From: Symbiodinium natans | Taxonomy: Eukaryota > Sar > Dinophyceae > Suessiales > Symbiodiniaceae | Assembly: GCA_905221605.1 (NCBI GenBank) | Contig: CAJNDS010002187.1 | Span: 200,001-264,000, forward strand | Direction of reading: 5' to 3' | Length of the DNA: 64,000 nt | Part shown: piece by piece, positions 43,086-55,200 of the stretch | Layout: each line of letters begins with the position of its first letter | Position numbering within the stretch: the stretch's first letter is position 1 | Notes under the pieces: model-generated | The model's input: the letters and a program-made list of their open reading frames with translations, nothing else | What the model was told of the DNA's origin: nothing | Databases searched by the model: none | Program-made: the position numbers and the translations under genes

Positions 43086-46000
43086 GACGTTTATCGGCTT
43101 CCTCTTCATCGTGTGGGACCTTGCGGCCAGCCTCAAGACAAGCTGAATCCGAACCCTGAACTTTGAGACTCTCAAAGCCTCTTTAGAGGCCCCTAAGGCC
43201 CCCAAGGCCCCTAAATCCCCTACCATGAAACCCTCTGAAACCCACGTCGGCCAGTCCTTTCCTTGCCTGGACTTGTTCTTGAAGATTCTTGAATCATCCC
43301 TCTCTGAATTAAGGGTCGAGTTCGTTTTATATTTAAATGGTTTCCTAGCTCCCTATCAAGAGCCAGTGCGTGGAAGGTGACAATCCCCATGACCCTCTTC
43401 GACATCCCTGGCTTCTCAGGCAGGATCCGAGGGTCTTTGGGACTCAGGGTTTAGGGTTTAGGGTTCAGGGTTTAGGGTTTAGGGTTCAGGGTTTAGGGTT
43501 TAGGGTTTAGGGTTTAGGGTTCAGGGGCCATCTTCATGTGTTGGTTGTAAGGGCTCATGAGGATAAGGAGCAGGCTCAGAGGTTCCAGGATCTTGGGGTT
43601 TTCTGGGTTTGTGGAAGCCTGTCCACCCTAAACCCTAAACCCTAAACCCTAAACCCTAAACCCTAAACCCTAAACCCTAAACCCTAAACCCTAAACCCTA
43701 AGCCCTAAGCCCTAAGCCCTAAACCCTAAACCCTAAAACCTAAACCCTAAACCCTAGCAGCGAAGCTCCTTGAGGCTTCTTGGACCTCATGGGGAAGATC
43801 ACCTTCGGCTACTTCTTCGCGGACACGTTTCTGCACTTCATCTTTGCCGTGGACGTCAAAGGCCATTGCTTTACAGGGCGTGCGTCATGAGGCTGGTGGA
43901 AGCTTGCCATTGTCCGGGGGCAGCAAGTAGTCTTAGTGCAGCAAACCCTTAACCCTAGTGCCCTCAAGAAGTGTGGCGTGCCAGGTCAGCTGGAGATGCG
44001 ACCACGAGTGCCTTGGCTTGGTTTGATAGCTGAAGAGCACGCTTGAGTTCGATGCCCATTCGGTGAGCTCGGTACAAATTCTAACCAACCCTCGCCCAAA
44101 CGTGTTGTTGGTACCAGCAGATGAGAAGGCTCCTCACTGCCGCAGGCCATCGCTCGGACCTACATCCGTTCTTGGTTCTCTCTTGCGTGTGGCCCAGCTT
44201 TCTCGCTTTGATGCATGTGGGTGATTGCAGGTTGAAGGCCCTTGAGTTTCAGCATGCGGGGCTAAGGACGTGCTCCTTTTGCTTATCGACATAACGCTTT
44301 TTACCTTGGAGGCCATTGCTGCTGGAGGCACCATGCAAACCGAAGTTTGCAGCAGATGGCAATTCTTATGTTTGAGTGCCAGAAGCCGTTCTGGCAGAAT
44401 GCGTCTTAGACTCGACAGCATTGAATGAACTACACAATGGCGGCGCGGCGGGGGCGGTACGTTGTTTGGGGTCTCTCTTGCAGTTTGTCTGGCAAGGGCA
44501 CCAATGGGTGATAAGGCCTGCACCGAGCCTCAGTGTAAGCTGTGACGTGCGTGGTTGTTCTACAGCAAGGTCCATATTTTGTTGTTGATGGTTCGGTGGG
44601 GGGGAGGTGAGTGGGTCGGGGGGTGGGTGCTGGTCAGCACATGACGCCCCTTCTTTGCTGCAGAAGCGATGAGCGGCTTGAAGACCATGCGGCTCCTGCG
44701 CTCGCTACGGCTTCTTCGCCTCATGCGACTGCTGCGGATCGGCAAGCTGAAAGAGGCCGCCTTGTTTGCTTTTACGATGCGTGTGTATGATTCGTGACAC
44801 TGCGGGTAAGACTTCTTCTTCAACTGCTTTGCTGCTGTGTAGAATGTATAATGTAGCAACTCGGTGTTCCCTGGTGCTCCAGGTTCTGCAGATCCTGGCC
44901 AACCGCTTCTCCTCCCTTTACTTCCTGATGATACTGAAGGATGGATTGCATAGAAATCAGCGTATATGTCTTGAGGCCTGCTGTTCAGATTGTCAGAAGA
45001 AGATGCTGAAGATTTCGGGCAGTTTTTTTCTTGCGTCGTAACCCACCTACGACGGGCAGACTGTTGTGGTGTGGTTTGCTTGCTCCAACTGCCCTTTCAC
45101 CCTAAGCCCTAAACCCTAAACCCTTGTCGATGACCCGCTTGGCGACAGATCCTGTCGGGATTTGGCATGGTTCTGGCTGTGAACCACTTCATTGCCTGCT
45201 GCTGGTATGGCTGCCTGGCAGAACAGCAGACAGCCATGCTCGCTCAGGGCTTGCGCATGACCACACACCGTGCCAATATGAATTGCTTGTAACAGGGCCG
45301 CGGCCCACACACGCGACATACCCCGTTACAGAGGGTATGTATCAATGGCCAGGGTTTTGCGACAGACCTGTTTGTTGTTGTCTGCAGGTTCCAAGTCTTG
45401 CTTATCGGGGGGTAAGTGTTCGTAAGTTTAAGAAGCAAATATATGTATCCCAGAATTTGAAACCCCTTAAACTCTTAAAGGCTGAGTATGTGGAGTGGTT
45501 CCAAGTCTTGCTTATCGGGGGTAAGTGTTCGTAAGTTTCAAGAAGCTGTGAGAGTTCCAGGTCTTACTTGTCGCGGCCAACCCCACTCAGTCCTCAACAG
45601 GGGGACTCTCTAGGCTTCTGGCAAGACACCCCCGAAGCCTGAAATCCGAAATTCCCGAAAATCTGTGTTGAAGCCTCCCGGCACGCGACATACCCCGTTA
45701 CAAGTGCGTTACATCCCCGCGACAGACCAAACACAGTCTATTGCGACATCTGCATAAGCAACGTGCGCCCCAAATAGACGCATTATCGTCCTACACCAAT
45801 GCGCCCTGAGACCCGTTTTTAGTGCATGTATGTATATATATATATATATATAATATGTATATGTACATATATATATATATATACATGATACGAACGTGCG
45901 CGCGACAGAGGTCTGTAACAAGCCGGGCGTTACAGAGGTGTGTAACAGGTGGGCGCGGGCGCGGGCCGCGACGACCGGGGGTTTAGGCACACAGCCAAAT

Positions 46001-49000
46001 AATTAAGCAGTCCTCCGAGTGCCCAGGGCCCAGAGGTTCGAACCCTTCGCCGACCCTTAGCCCGTGTGATTGGGTGCTGGACCCGACGCTGCTAAGGAGT
46101 GGGCCTCATCAATGTGGACACCTTCAGCTGGCTCACAGTAGCCGACATGCAAGAGGCGAGAGGGTTGCCGAAATTGGGGGATCCCCTTTGTGGGTCCCTT
46201 TAAAAGGAGATTTCTAGTATGACTCTAGTATGTGTGGAGGTTTAAAGCCAAAGGGGGACACAGTGTCATATACTTTTGTGCGGAGTATGGTGTGGAGACA
46301 CCGGGTCGGTCTTGAGAGTTCAGGATTTCCTGTGCCATCCCCGACCCCCAAACATGAGAACCACCCTGAATGGTCATTACAGGTATAGCTGCATAGCCAT
46401 ACCATGAGGCAAGTTTTGGCAGGGCGGTCGGGAGGGGGCCGGGGGGGAAGGGGGGGACGGGGGGGAGGAGAATTTCGGCTAGTTGAGAGGATTACCTCTC
46501 ATCATGCTGGTGTGGTTTGTGCTCACCGAGTCAGGCAACCTTTGCTGAGGGCTACATTACGGCCCTGCGCTTGGTTTGTCAGCTGCTGTCTAGGCTCTGC
46601 TGACTCCCAAGTGGAAAATGAGGATGCGCAATTAGATGTCTTACCAGGACCCTTTTTTTGATTACCGTTTTTCGCCTTAAGGCCATGCATTGGAGTCTGA
46701 CCCAGTTCACTCCGGCGACCAACAACATTGCCCCGGCAGCCGGCTTGCATGAAACAGGGTAGCCGCGGTAGCGTCTGTTGAGAGAGGGAGGCTGGCGGCA
46801 GAGGGCACATCGGGTGGAGCTGCTGGAATTCCATGCTGGGCACAGCAGCCAAGGCAAACTACCTGGAGAGGACTGCGGACGTGGAACACCAGACTGCCCG
46901 TCTTTCAGTGATCGAGTGATCCCCACCTTCCACACGTCCTTTCAGCTGAGAGCCAAAAGATTCTTACATGTTACTTCAGATGACAGGAGAAAGGAGGAAG
47001 GCCAAACAGAATAAGGAGGGCAAGGAGCGTGGTACTGTACCAGTAGGAAGGACGAAATGATGGGTGCGTGCATGTGAGCCGGCACTGTCTTCCACTCGTG
47101 TCTAAAGCACATTGGCAGCTCGCTCGAATTCGCGCGTCATGACCGGACGGCGTCCAAAGCATCGCAAATTGCATGGTTTTCACAGCACGGCACGTGCCAA
47201 ATTCGCGCGCTCTGGCCCAGGTCTTTTTTATGGTTGAAGCCAGGCTCCTCATGTACGTCCCATGTTCTGCTGGCGCCACTCCGCGTCGCGAAGATGTGGC
47301 AAGGATGAGATTCGGGCCGTCCCTTGGGGGTTTGCATGTCGAGTCCTCACCTCGGTCCAAAGCGCATCGTTGTGGGGCTTGGGTGCTCTGGAAGTTGTCT
47401 TGGAGCATTTCTTGGGTGAATCTTGGTGTTTACATGCACTACATGCATCACAAACACACTGAGCGGAATTCAATTTCCGTAATGTAGTACATTCGTTGCG
47501 TTGTATGTGTGACAGACACGACATACATGACATACATTGCATACATTGCATACACTACATACATCACATATATTACATAAAAACATACATTACATGCATG
47601 ACATATTTTACATACAGTACAAACATTACATTCATGATTTGCATTATGTATATTGAATGCTTACATACAGTACATGCCGAAGATGCATTGCATACATGAA
47701 AGACGTTGCATTAAATTACATACATTACTTGCAGTACATGCATGGCAGATACGACATCACAGACATACAGATATGTAGACATGTATGTATTCTTACACTC
47801 AAGCATTGTCTTATACATATATATATATATATATACATATTGCCACGTTAACGCCACTCACACGAAACGATAGTCGGAGCAGCAAACCTGCATTTCATAC
47901 GACATCATACGACCATTCTAGAAGAACACGGCTCTGTATCTGAACAGAATGGGACCATGAACCCCAGTGGGCCATGGGCCACAAATGACCGCCACGAACC
48001 CGGAGATCGCACAAAGCAAGAAATGCAAGAGGTACTCTTGTAAGGAAGGACACAACAAAACACAACCCCGAAAACGCACAACATCACAATGACAAAGCCT
48101 ACAGCCTAAACAATTCTGGGTCATACTGTTCAGACTGAGGACAGCCTTAAACCACCGTCAGAGAATTCAGCAGCAAAACAACAAGCCAAACACAAAGGAT
48201 AGTAGAACAGCTTGCCCTTTCCCACATCGTGTCAAGAAGCCATTCAACACCGACGAGGTGAACCCAGCCCCCAAACCCTGTATGCCCTCACCGGAGTCAT
48301 GTTCTGGACTTGTAAATTTTGCCTGGCTTTGGGAACCCGAAAATGACTCCTAAACATCAACCGTCAAACCCGAACAGGATGGTTGCGGTTTTCGTGATCC
48401 TCTTGGCTATGGGAGTCTTCTCATCCTTTGTCAGCTCCCTGCCATCCGAAAGTGAAGGATGTGAAGTGTGTTGGTTGGGAGGATGTTCGAGCTCATAGTC
48501 GATCTGACTGTACGGTTTAGGTCCAGGGTTTCAAGGGCACGCCGTTTCGATATTCGATCAGAAGCGTGAGGGCTTCCTTGCAAGCTGACCACTAGACACG
48601 AACATGGTTTGGCCTTCGCCCGTCCAAACTTCATGACCCTTCAAGTGCATGTTCTAGCGCTACGCTTCTGGTTGCATTTGTGCCCGTACGCTTTTGGGTC
48701 CTTGGTGCTTCGTTTTGCTGATCTCCGGGCGCTAGGAGGCCTTGACCCGTCAATGAGATAGCGGCAGCAGGTTCCATCACCAGCGCTGTAAATTCTCTGC
48801 GCGCAGTTCGCATGCAGCAGATCACGCAGGACACCTGTGACCTGCTTGGATCTAGGATCACATGCTCTCTGCCGTAAGTACGTGAAGTTGAAGTTGAAGG
48901 CCTGCATGGCACGACTGGTGTCTTGATTTTTGAGACAGGAAAACAAGATCCGCCAGTTCTTCAGTGAGCGAAATCTCTCCGCAGAGCTCTTCAACAAAAT

Positions 49001-51759
49001 CCAGGACCGGGGGATCACCCGGGCGCCCCTCTTGCATATGACCCGGATCCGGAGCACATGATGTTCTGTGACCTGTTTTCTGAACTTAATGTGGCTCCTC
49101 GGACTGAAGAAGTGCAGAAGTTCGCTGCAGGAAGTGTGCCGAAAGCGTGGCCTCTTCGACATGCGGTTGAAGGAGGAGGAGGCGACGATCAGGGCTTCTG
49201 GTGCTGTTTGCTTTGTTCTTCTGAGCTGAATGCAAGGCAGGCCAAGCAGTAGGACTCGCCACACACTCTGAATCCTGTGGGGCCCGGATCTACCCGAGGC
49301 CCGAAGGCACAGGATCCGACCCTTCTGAAACCTAGAAGCCCCCAGAAGCCCCAGAAAAGCCCACAACCCTAAACCCTAAACCCTAAACCCTAAACCCTAA
49401 ACCCTAAACCCTAAACCCTAAGCCCTAAGCCCTAAACCCTAAACCCTAATTGGGCAGGTGGGTCTCCTCAAGGAGATCCCTGAGTCGCTGAAGCGCCGGC
49501 TGCACGAGGCACGTGACGGCGGTGTGGTGTTTCAGGTCTTGCCTTTGCGAAGCTTGTTGGCTTTTGGAGGCCAGCCTTTTCTTTCGGTTTTCCTCACCCT
49601 CGATGTGGCCTTTTCTAGCAGCAAAATTCCACTCAGATGTTCTGTTGCCCCGGGGTTTCTGTACTCCTTGCCCGGTTCGCAGCCCCGTGAGTGCCCAACT
49701 CCAGTCAATCCCACAGAGTGCCCACGCCCAGAGAATTCCACAAAGCATCCCTCTTAAATGCAAAACCCTAAGCCCCAAGCCTTAAAACCCTCAACTGCCT
49801 TGAATAGGAGCCCCTATTTTCCTCATGTCGGAAAGGCGGGAGGCTAAGTTTAAACTAGGGATCGAATCCTCATAATTGGAGCCCCTTGCCCCAGGAGATT
49901 TTCTTGCCCCTGCTGAACATTGCGCCCTTCTTTCCCTACTGGAGCATCTGGGAATGCTGTTGGTGAGGGTCTCCGTATTCACACCTTGGCACCTGGGCTG
50001 GGCCCGCTTTTCTTCAGGGTTTAGCGTTTTAGGGTCGAGGGTTTAGGCCTGCCGTCCAGATGCAGAAAAGTGAATCTTGGTCTTGGTAAAACAACTTGGG
50101 CACTTCGATTTAGATGCCTAAAACGCGAATGAAAATTGCATCCAGTCACTGTCCTTGACGCCGCAAGCGTTTAAGCAGGTGTGTGTGGTCAGGGAAGCGA
50201 TCTGGCCCCCAATCCTAAAGCCTTCCAAGTTGCTTGGATGGCCAGTTCGCCCTGGTCCCAAGGAGCCTGAGTCATTGTGGCAGGATGTGGCACCTTTGAG
50301 AATTGAACTTGTGTTTTTTTCCATCTCAATACCATCAACGCCCTCGCAGACACCCCGACTCGCTTCCCACGAGAAGCCTTATCCAAATCGCCTGAGGCCA
50401 CTCCCACGAGTACCGGTTCATGCGTAAGGCCAAGCGTTCAACAGCCTTTGTGTTTTCAGGGCATCACTTGGGTACTCCCAGCCGGTGTAAATTTGAGCGA
50501 GTGGGTTGTGGGGTTTGACAGTCACCCTGTTGAGGGAAGAGGGGGCTGGCTCCAGCTCGATAGCCTGGAGGGTGCAGTTTAAGTTTGGAGACCTTACTAT
50601 TTGAGAAGTCTGTAAGCCCTCGGCACTCGCTCTCAGCTGCCTCCAGGCTCCCTTGTAGTTGTTATGCCAGCGTAGACCCCCAAACAGTGAGAGACCATGG
50701 ACACGCAAGAGCACCAATGGATGAAGATTGATGAAGACCAAGAAGCTGATAGGGACGAGAGCTTCGAAATTGCGAGCCCAGAAGCCAAAAAGCGAAGACG
50801 GCTTCGTATTGCGGATAAAGTGACGATAGTGTTCGAGGACGAGCCCGGCCACGCCCGCGCCTACGCGAGAGCGGTTCTCGAAAAAAATCGTGCGGTCCGC
50901 AGCAGGCGCGCCGCCCACGCGCCGCGCGGTTTCATCAATCTACCTCTGCTTACCCTTAACGCAGGAACCTCTCAGTGTTGACACACTGTTTCGGACAATA
51001 GCGAAAACAAGAGTCGTAAGCCAGGTGTGCCACCTGGCCATGCAGGAGCGCTCGGCTGCCTCCTCACAGGCTCCCTGCGGAGCAGTTCAGGCTTTGAAGT
51101 TTGAGATTAAGCTTCAAGCCCCCCCCCCCTCAGTGTAGAGCCTATAAACCCCTCCACCCAAAAACCATCAGGGCTTGTTGACTCCTCCTATCTTTTTCCA
51201 TCCTCGGGGGCCTTGTACGGTCGGGAATGAAAGGTTTTCAAAGGCGGGTGGGCCCCAGGTGCTGGGGCGTTCTTGAAGGAGCTCCCTGATTCGTCATGAC
51301 TACGACCAGTCTGATTCAGCTTCTTACGTGCTAAGTATTGTTGTTGGCATTGTTGTTCTGATTATGATAAGTATGATAAGGATTGCTCACGTTCATACTT
51401 CGAATGAATAGGATCTAGGGGTTTAAGGTTTACCGTGCAAGTTGAGGCTGAAGGCGGTTGCAGTCCGTTGAGTCATGAATATCTTGTGCCATTCTTGGTG
51501 CCCTGTGTTCGCGTTTGCCTTGGTTTGGTTTTCTTTTGGCCCGGCTTGTCTTTTTGAATCCCGCTTGTCCCTTATACTCGTGGTCTCTGCAAGGATGACG
51601 CGACCCTAAACCCTAAAACTGTGGCTCAACTGTCCAAAGCACTCTTGACCGTAGATGTGCCAGAGTTCTTGATCTCAGGATGTCTTTGTGCTGGGCGCGG
51701 AGTGCAAAGAGATGATTCTGGTCCAGTATGGTGTCCTGGGCTACCACGTTCGAGCCTCA
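43086..51759 (+). CDS. Voltage-sensor cation channel with cyclic-nucleotide-binding fold, about 15 exons
   Basis: A plasma- or organelle-membrane channel of the EAG/HCN/CNG superfamily, split over at least 8.7 kb. Segments in order: S1 43086-43140, S2 43775-43854, S2-S3 linker 44146-44184, S3 44267-44345, S4 44664-44765, S4-S5 44883-44940, S5 45149-45215, pore 46535-46561 and 46682-46735, S6 48378-48441, C-linker 48939-49004 and 49458-49517, start of binding fold 49895-49962 and 50146-50178, then 50965-51060 and 51679-51759. Junctions include GT, GC and ambiguous G|GC donors. The pore has TPAT in place of TVGYG, as in a divergent dinoflagellate/alveolate branch, so K+ selectivity is not expected; that is family-based inference. 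Ligand binding is untested because the phosphate-binding cassette exon was not found. Start and end of the gene are unknown; candidates for the N-terminus lie at 41.2-42.4 kb. Confidence 0.87.
43446..43526. repeat. TTTAGGG array in S1-S2 intron
   Basis: G-rich units (TTTAGGG, TTCAGGG). Together with 43626-43755 it shows the opposed-array pattern inside an intron of a recognised gene. Confidence 0.95.
43626..43755. repeat. CCCTAAA array in S1-S2 intron
   Basis: About 18 C-rich units ending about 20 bp before the acceptor of the S2 exon. Confidence 0.95.
44664..44940 (+). other. Channel exons: S4 voltage sensor and S4-S5 linker
   Basis: S4 reads TMRLLRSLRLLRLMRLLR, with arginine at every third position six times over, then IGKLKE. 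Next exon reads VLQILANRFSSLYFLMILK between ccag and the following intron. The regular R-x-x pattern is diagnostic of a voltage sensor. Confidence 0.9.
45149..45215 (+). other. Channel exon: S5
   Basis: After tggcgacag the frame reads ILSGFGMVLAVNHFIACC then WYGC. The pattern H-x-x-A-C-x-W-Y is typical of S5 in EAG/CNG-type channels. Confidence 0.85.
45390..45560 (+). repeat. Direct repeat carrying a donor-like GTAAGT
   Basis: ggttccaagtcttgcttatc followed by gggggtaagtgttcgtaag occurs at about 45390 and again at about 45499; a weaker third start lies at 45551. Each copy contains a strong GT donor-like site, and the first is preceded by tctgcag. Confidence 0.8.
45834..45890. repeat. (TA)n microsatellite
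   Basis: Two TA runs around tatgtatatgtaca, inside a presumed channel intron. Around it (45296-45320, 45680-45715, 45905-45950) recur short motifs such as cgcgacataccccgttaca and gttacagaggtgtgtaaca. Confidence 0.9.
46535..46735 (+). other. Channel exons: pore helix and selectivity filter
   Basis: Exon 1 reads ATFAEGYIT; exon 2 (46682-46735) reads AMHWSLTQFTPATNNIAP. Joined, YIT-AMHWSLTQFTPATNN aligns with YLT-LHWSLTQFTP of dinoflagellate channels and sits where K+ channels have TTVGYGD. Donor of exon 2 is gcagcc (GC); the first junction has a shared G. Confidence 0.85.
47500..47840. repeat. ACATACAT-rich microsatellite
   Basis: Degenerate acatacattgcatacattac units to 47790, then (TA)n at 47816-47835. 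Lies between pore and S6 exons, so intronic. No gene in 46.9-48.3 kb was supported. Confidence 0.85.
48378..48441 (+). other. Channel exon: S6
   Basis: After cgaacag the frame reads MVAVFVILLAMGVFSSFV then SSL. FSSFVSS is the usual S6 gate-region signature of this branch. Confidence 0.8.
48939..49517 (+). other. Channel exons: C-linker
   Basis: First exon after gagacag reads ENKIRQFFSERNLSAELF then NKIQ; second after gggcag (49458) reads VGLLKEIPESLKRRLHEAR. Both match the helical C-linker that couples S6 to the binding fold. The second exon is directly preceded by a CCCTAAA array. Confidence 0.85.
49365..49450. repeat. CCCTAAA array before a channel exon
   Basis: About 12 units ending a few bases before the acceptor at 49457. 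No matching TTTAGGG block was seen in the same intron. Confidence 0.95.
49895..51759 (+). other. Channel exons: start of cyclic-nucleotide-binding fold
   Basis: 49895-49962 reads EIFLPLLNIAPFFPYWSI, with donor gtgagg. 50146-50178 reads SLSLTPQAFKQ, donor gtgtgt. 50965-51060 reads TIAKTRVVSQVCHLAMQE then RSAASSQ. 51679-51759 reads DVFVLGAECKEMILVQYG then VLGYHVRAS, donor gtaagc; this matches the D-x-x-F-x-x-G-x-x-x-x-x-M-x-x-V-x-x-G-x-L-x-Y core. An ORF at 50697-50981 (MDTQEHQWMKIDEDQEA) lies between and may be another exon or a separate start. Confidence 0.7.
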
Positions 51760-52028
51760 GTAAGCCCACAAGCCCATAGTAATAGTACCCCATGGCACTC
51801 CATTCTGAGCCTCTGAGCACTTCGCTGGTCTCCTCGTGCTTTCCTTAGGAGCTTCTCTGAAAGGGATCCTGGCGCCAATGGACGTCCTTCGCCCCCGAAG
51901 CCCTGAACCCTCCTGTGCCTTCCGAGGTGGTCTCCAAGGACGCCCCCGGAAGTGTTGGGGAGTGTACAGGAATAAATACGTCAACGCATATGTGTATATA
52001 ATTGTATATACATACATATGCAGAAAGG

Positions 52029-52260
52029 ACTGATATATATATATATATATATTTATATATATGTATTTATATGTATGTATGTATGTATATATACATATAT
52101 CTATATCTATATCTAGACACATATCTATATCTATATATCTGTATATCTATATATCTATATATCTATATATCTATATATCTATATATCTATATATCTATAT
52201 ATCTATATATCTATATATCTATATATCTATGTGGCCGAGACCTTTAGGGTCTATTTGGCC
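52029..52260. repeat. Left inverted terminal repeat of satellite block
   Basis: (TA)n, then about 13 copies of ATATATCT to 52230, then gtggccgagacctttagggt and ctatttggcc. The end segment returns inverted at 60085-60115 (agaccccaaaggcccc), followed there by the same ATATATCT array. Confidence 0.85.
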
Positions 52261-55200
52261 ATTTCCTTTATACTTAAGTACACAATCGTCTTAATCCTCT
52301 GTCTCTTACTAAGCTGGAAGAAAGCTTTTATTGCTGAGTAGGCATGAGAAACCAGGCTGTATTTCCGATAGCAAATGAAAGGTGGCCCTTAAAACTTTAA
52401 TGGGCATGACAGAGCTGCTTTATCTTTTAGTAAGACATGCACACGTCTCTTTTTTCACTTCTTCATGAGACATGAGACAGGTCCTCTAGGTCTTCAGCAG
52501 AAGCAAGATAGTTTCTGTATCTCTGCCTTTTGTACAATGGGACATGAACAATCTCGTTTATCTTCTAGGAAACGGCTATCTCTTAATAAAAATGATGACA
52601 GATAGAGCTCTTTGTTTGTTGCAAAAGAGCTCCTCTGCCCTTAGTAAATTCAAAAAGCTCGTTTACCTCTTGAAAGCAAATAGGGAGCTACTATGATTCG
52701 CAGGCTCCTCTATCTCTTTGCAAGAAATGAGATCGTTCTCTACCTACCGCTTGCGAAAGAGCTCCTCTACCTCGTAATCAAAACTACGGAAACTCCTATG
52801 GCCCTTAATGGGGCATGGCAAGCTCCTCTACGGCTATCTTTTTTCGGAAAAGAGGGTCTCTACCAAATAGAAGGTCGCGAGAGACATCCTTTATCGCTTA
52901 ATAGGAATGACAGAGGTCCTCTACCTCACGTTATGAGCGGAAACGAGAAAGCGCCCTTGCCTCTTATGAAAGGGCTCCGCCACCTCCTAATGCACAATGA
53001 GCAAGCTCTTCTATCCTTTTCGTCAACAAGTCATGAGAGGGCTTCCGTCCTTAACTCTTTTTTAGGAAATGACAGAGCTACGAAAGAGCCTTTCTTCTAC
53101 TTGAAAAGTGAGGACAGGTTCTCTAGCGATTAATAGGCAATGAGAGAACTTCCTTATGTGTCTTCAATGAGAGAGCTCCTTTATGTATCTTTAACTCTTG
53201 CATGAGAGAGCTCCCCTATCTCTTTCTAGGAGTGACAGAGCCCCTCTCTCTCTTTCTATGAACGGGAAATGAATGGTGCTCCTGGCCATCGGACGTGACA
53301 GAGCTGCTCTATTTTGTAGCGGTGTCTAGATTTCGCCCTGTCACATGAGGCAGCTTCTCAGCTTCTTCTCTAGGCCTTAATTGGAAACTACTGTGCCTTC
53401 TTAAGTGGATATTAGAAAGCACATCTATCTTCTAGGAAATGACAGCGCTCCTAAGAAACAGTGACGCCCCATTACCTTGAACGGAACGAGAAAGCTACTG
53501 AGGGGTTGGGGGGGGGGGTGGGAGGAGCGCTTTCATTTCCCATAAAAGATGGAGGGGCTTTTTCATCAGGGAAAGTGGGGGTCCTTCATGTTCCGCTCGA
53601 AGATAGACGAACTCCCTCATAAGAGAATGAGCTTCCTATCAACCAAAAGATAGAGGAGCTGTCTCACAAAAGATACAGGAGCTCTATGACCACTCCTCTA
53701 CTGCTTGAGCTTCAGCACCTCTTCAGGGAAAGAAAAGAGCTGCTGCATGTTGTAGAGGTAGCTCTGCTATCATTTGCTAAGAAATGAAGAGCCCCCTCTA
53801 TCTCCCAACATAACAGGAGAGAGCTCCTATAAATTCTCAAGACATGACAGGCAGGGCCCCCCTGCCTGAGACGAAAGAGCTCCTCATCACTCAATAGGCA
53901 ATCACAGAGCTCAAGTGCATAAGAAAGCTTCTTGATCTCTGGAAAGGCTTCTGCGAGAGCTCCTCTATTCCTTTCTAGGAGAAGCAGGAATGAGAAAGCT
54001 CCTCGGGGCGCGTTTTCCTTTCCTAAAACAAGACGAGGGTCTTTCAGTTCCTACGCCGAAAAGCAGAGATATAGGAGCTGTCTCACGAGAGATTCAGAGA
54101 GAAAAGCTCTTGTATCTCTTATGAGAAAGCTCTGCTATCTTTTAAAAAATGAAGTGGCCCCGGAAGCCCCTGTGTCTCTTCAATCAAACACCCTTCAAAA
54201 CAAGTGAACGACAGAGCTCCTCTGCCTCTTGCGAAGGAGCTCTTCTGCCTTTTGAAAACTCACAAAGCTCCTTTACCTCTAGCAAAGAAATGGTAGAGCT
54301 CCTCGATCTCTGTCTTTTACATGGTATAGAGCTTGGCTCCAGAAAACGCTATATCTCTTCGCAGGAAATGAGAACGTTCTCTACCTACCTCATGTGAAAG
54401 AGCTCCTCTCCTCGTAATCAAAACAGCGAAAACTCGTTTCGCTCTTCCTAGGGAGCGAGCAAGCTCGTGTTTCATCTTTTTCAGAAAGAGCGCCCGTATC
54501 ATGGTCACGAGAGACCTCTGCCCTTTACGAAAGAGCTTTCTTCTGCTTGAAGAAGTGAGCCCCTTTCTCTTCCTATGAATAGAAAATGAAGGCGCTCCTC
54601 TTAGTCGGACATGACTCAGCTGCTCTATTTTGTACGAGACCGTGAACAGCTTCCTGTTTCTAAGTTTCGCTATGAGACATGAGAGAACTCTAGGCCTTCA
54701 TAGGAAACGGGAGATCATCTCTATCTGTGCCTTGAAAAAGTGGACATCAGAAGGCACATTTATCTTTCTAGGAAACGACAGCACTTCAAAGAAATTCTGA
54801 CGCCGCATTACCTTTGAAAATGGAATGAGGCAGCTACTGGGCAAAAAACGCTTTCGTTTCCTGTAAAGGATGATGGGGCTCATTCATCAGAGAAAAAGGT
54901 CCTTCATGTTCCACTAGAAGATACTCTTTGAGCTCTTCAGGGACAAGAAGAGCTGCTGCGTCTTTGTTGGAGGTGGCTCTGCGATCTTTTCGTAAGAAAA
55001 GAAGAGCCCCCTCTATCTCCCAACACAACATGAGAGAGCTCCTAAAAATTCTCAAAACGTGACAGGCAAGGCTCCCCTGCCTGCGACGAAAGAGCTCCTC
55101 ATCACTCAATAGGCAATCGCAGAGCTCAAGTGCATAAGAAAGCTTCTTGATCTCTGGAAAGGCTTCTGCAAGAGCTCCTCTATTCCTTTCTAGGAGAAGC

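Larger units (their letters stand above)
43086..44345 (+). other. Channel exons: S1, S2, S3
   Basis: S1: TFIGFLFIVWDLAASLK after gacctag. S2: GKITFGYFFADTFLHFIFAV, with the acidic residue near its end. Linker: AIARTYIRSWFSL between ccgcag and gcgtgt (GC donor). S3: DVLLLLIDITLFTLEAIAA after gctaag. Joining linker and S3 gives the usual WF-S-L-D start of S3. The S2-S3 loop just after S2 is missing. Confidence 0.75.

Noticed and set aside
46018-46050. tRNA-like ggttcgaaccc sequence
   Set aside because: The flanking bases do not form a T-arm stem, and no acceptor or anticodon arms fit around it.
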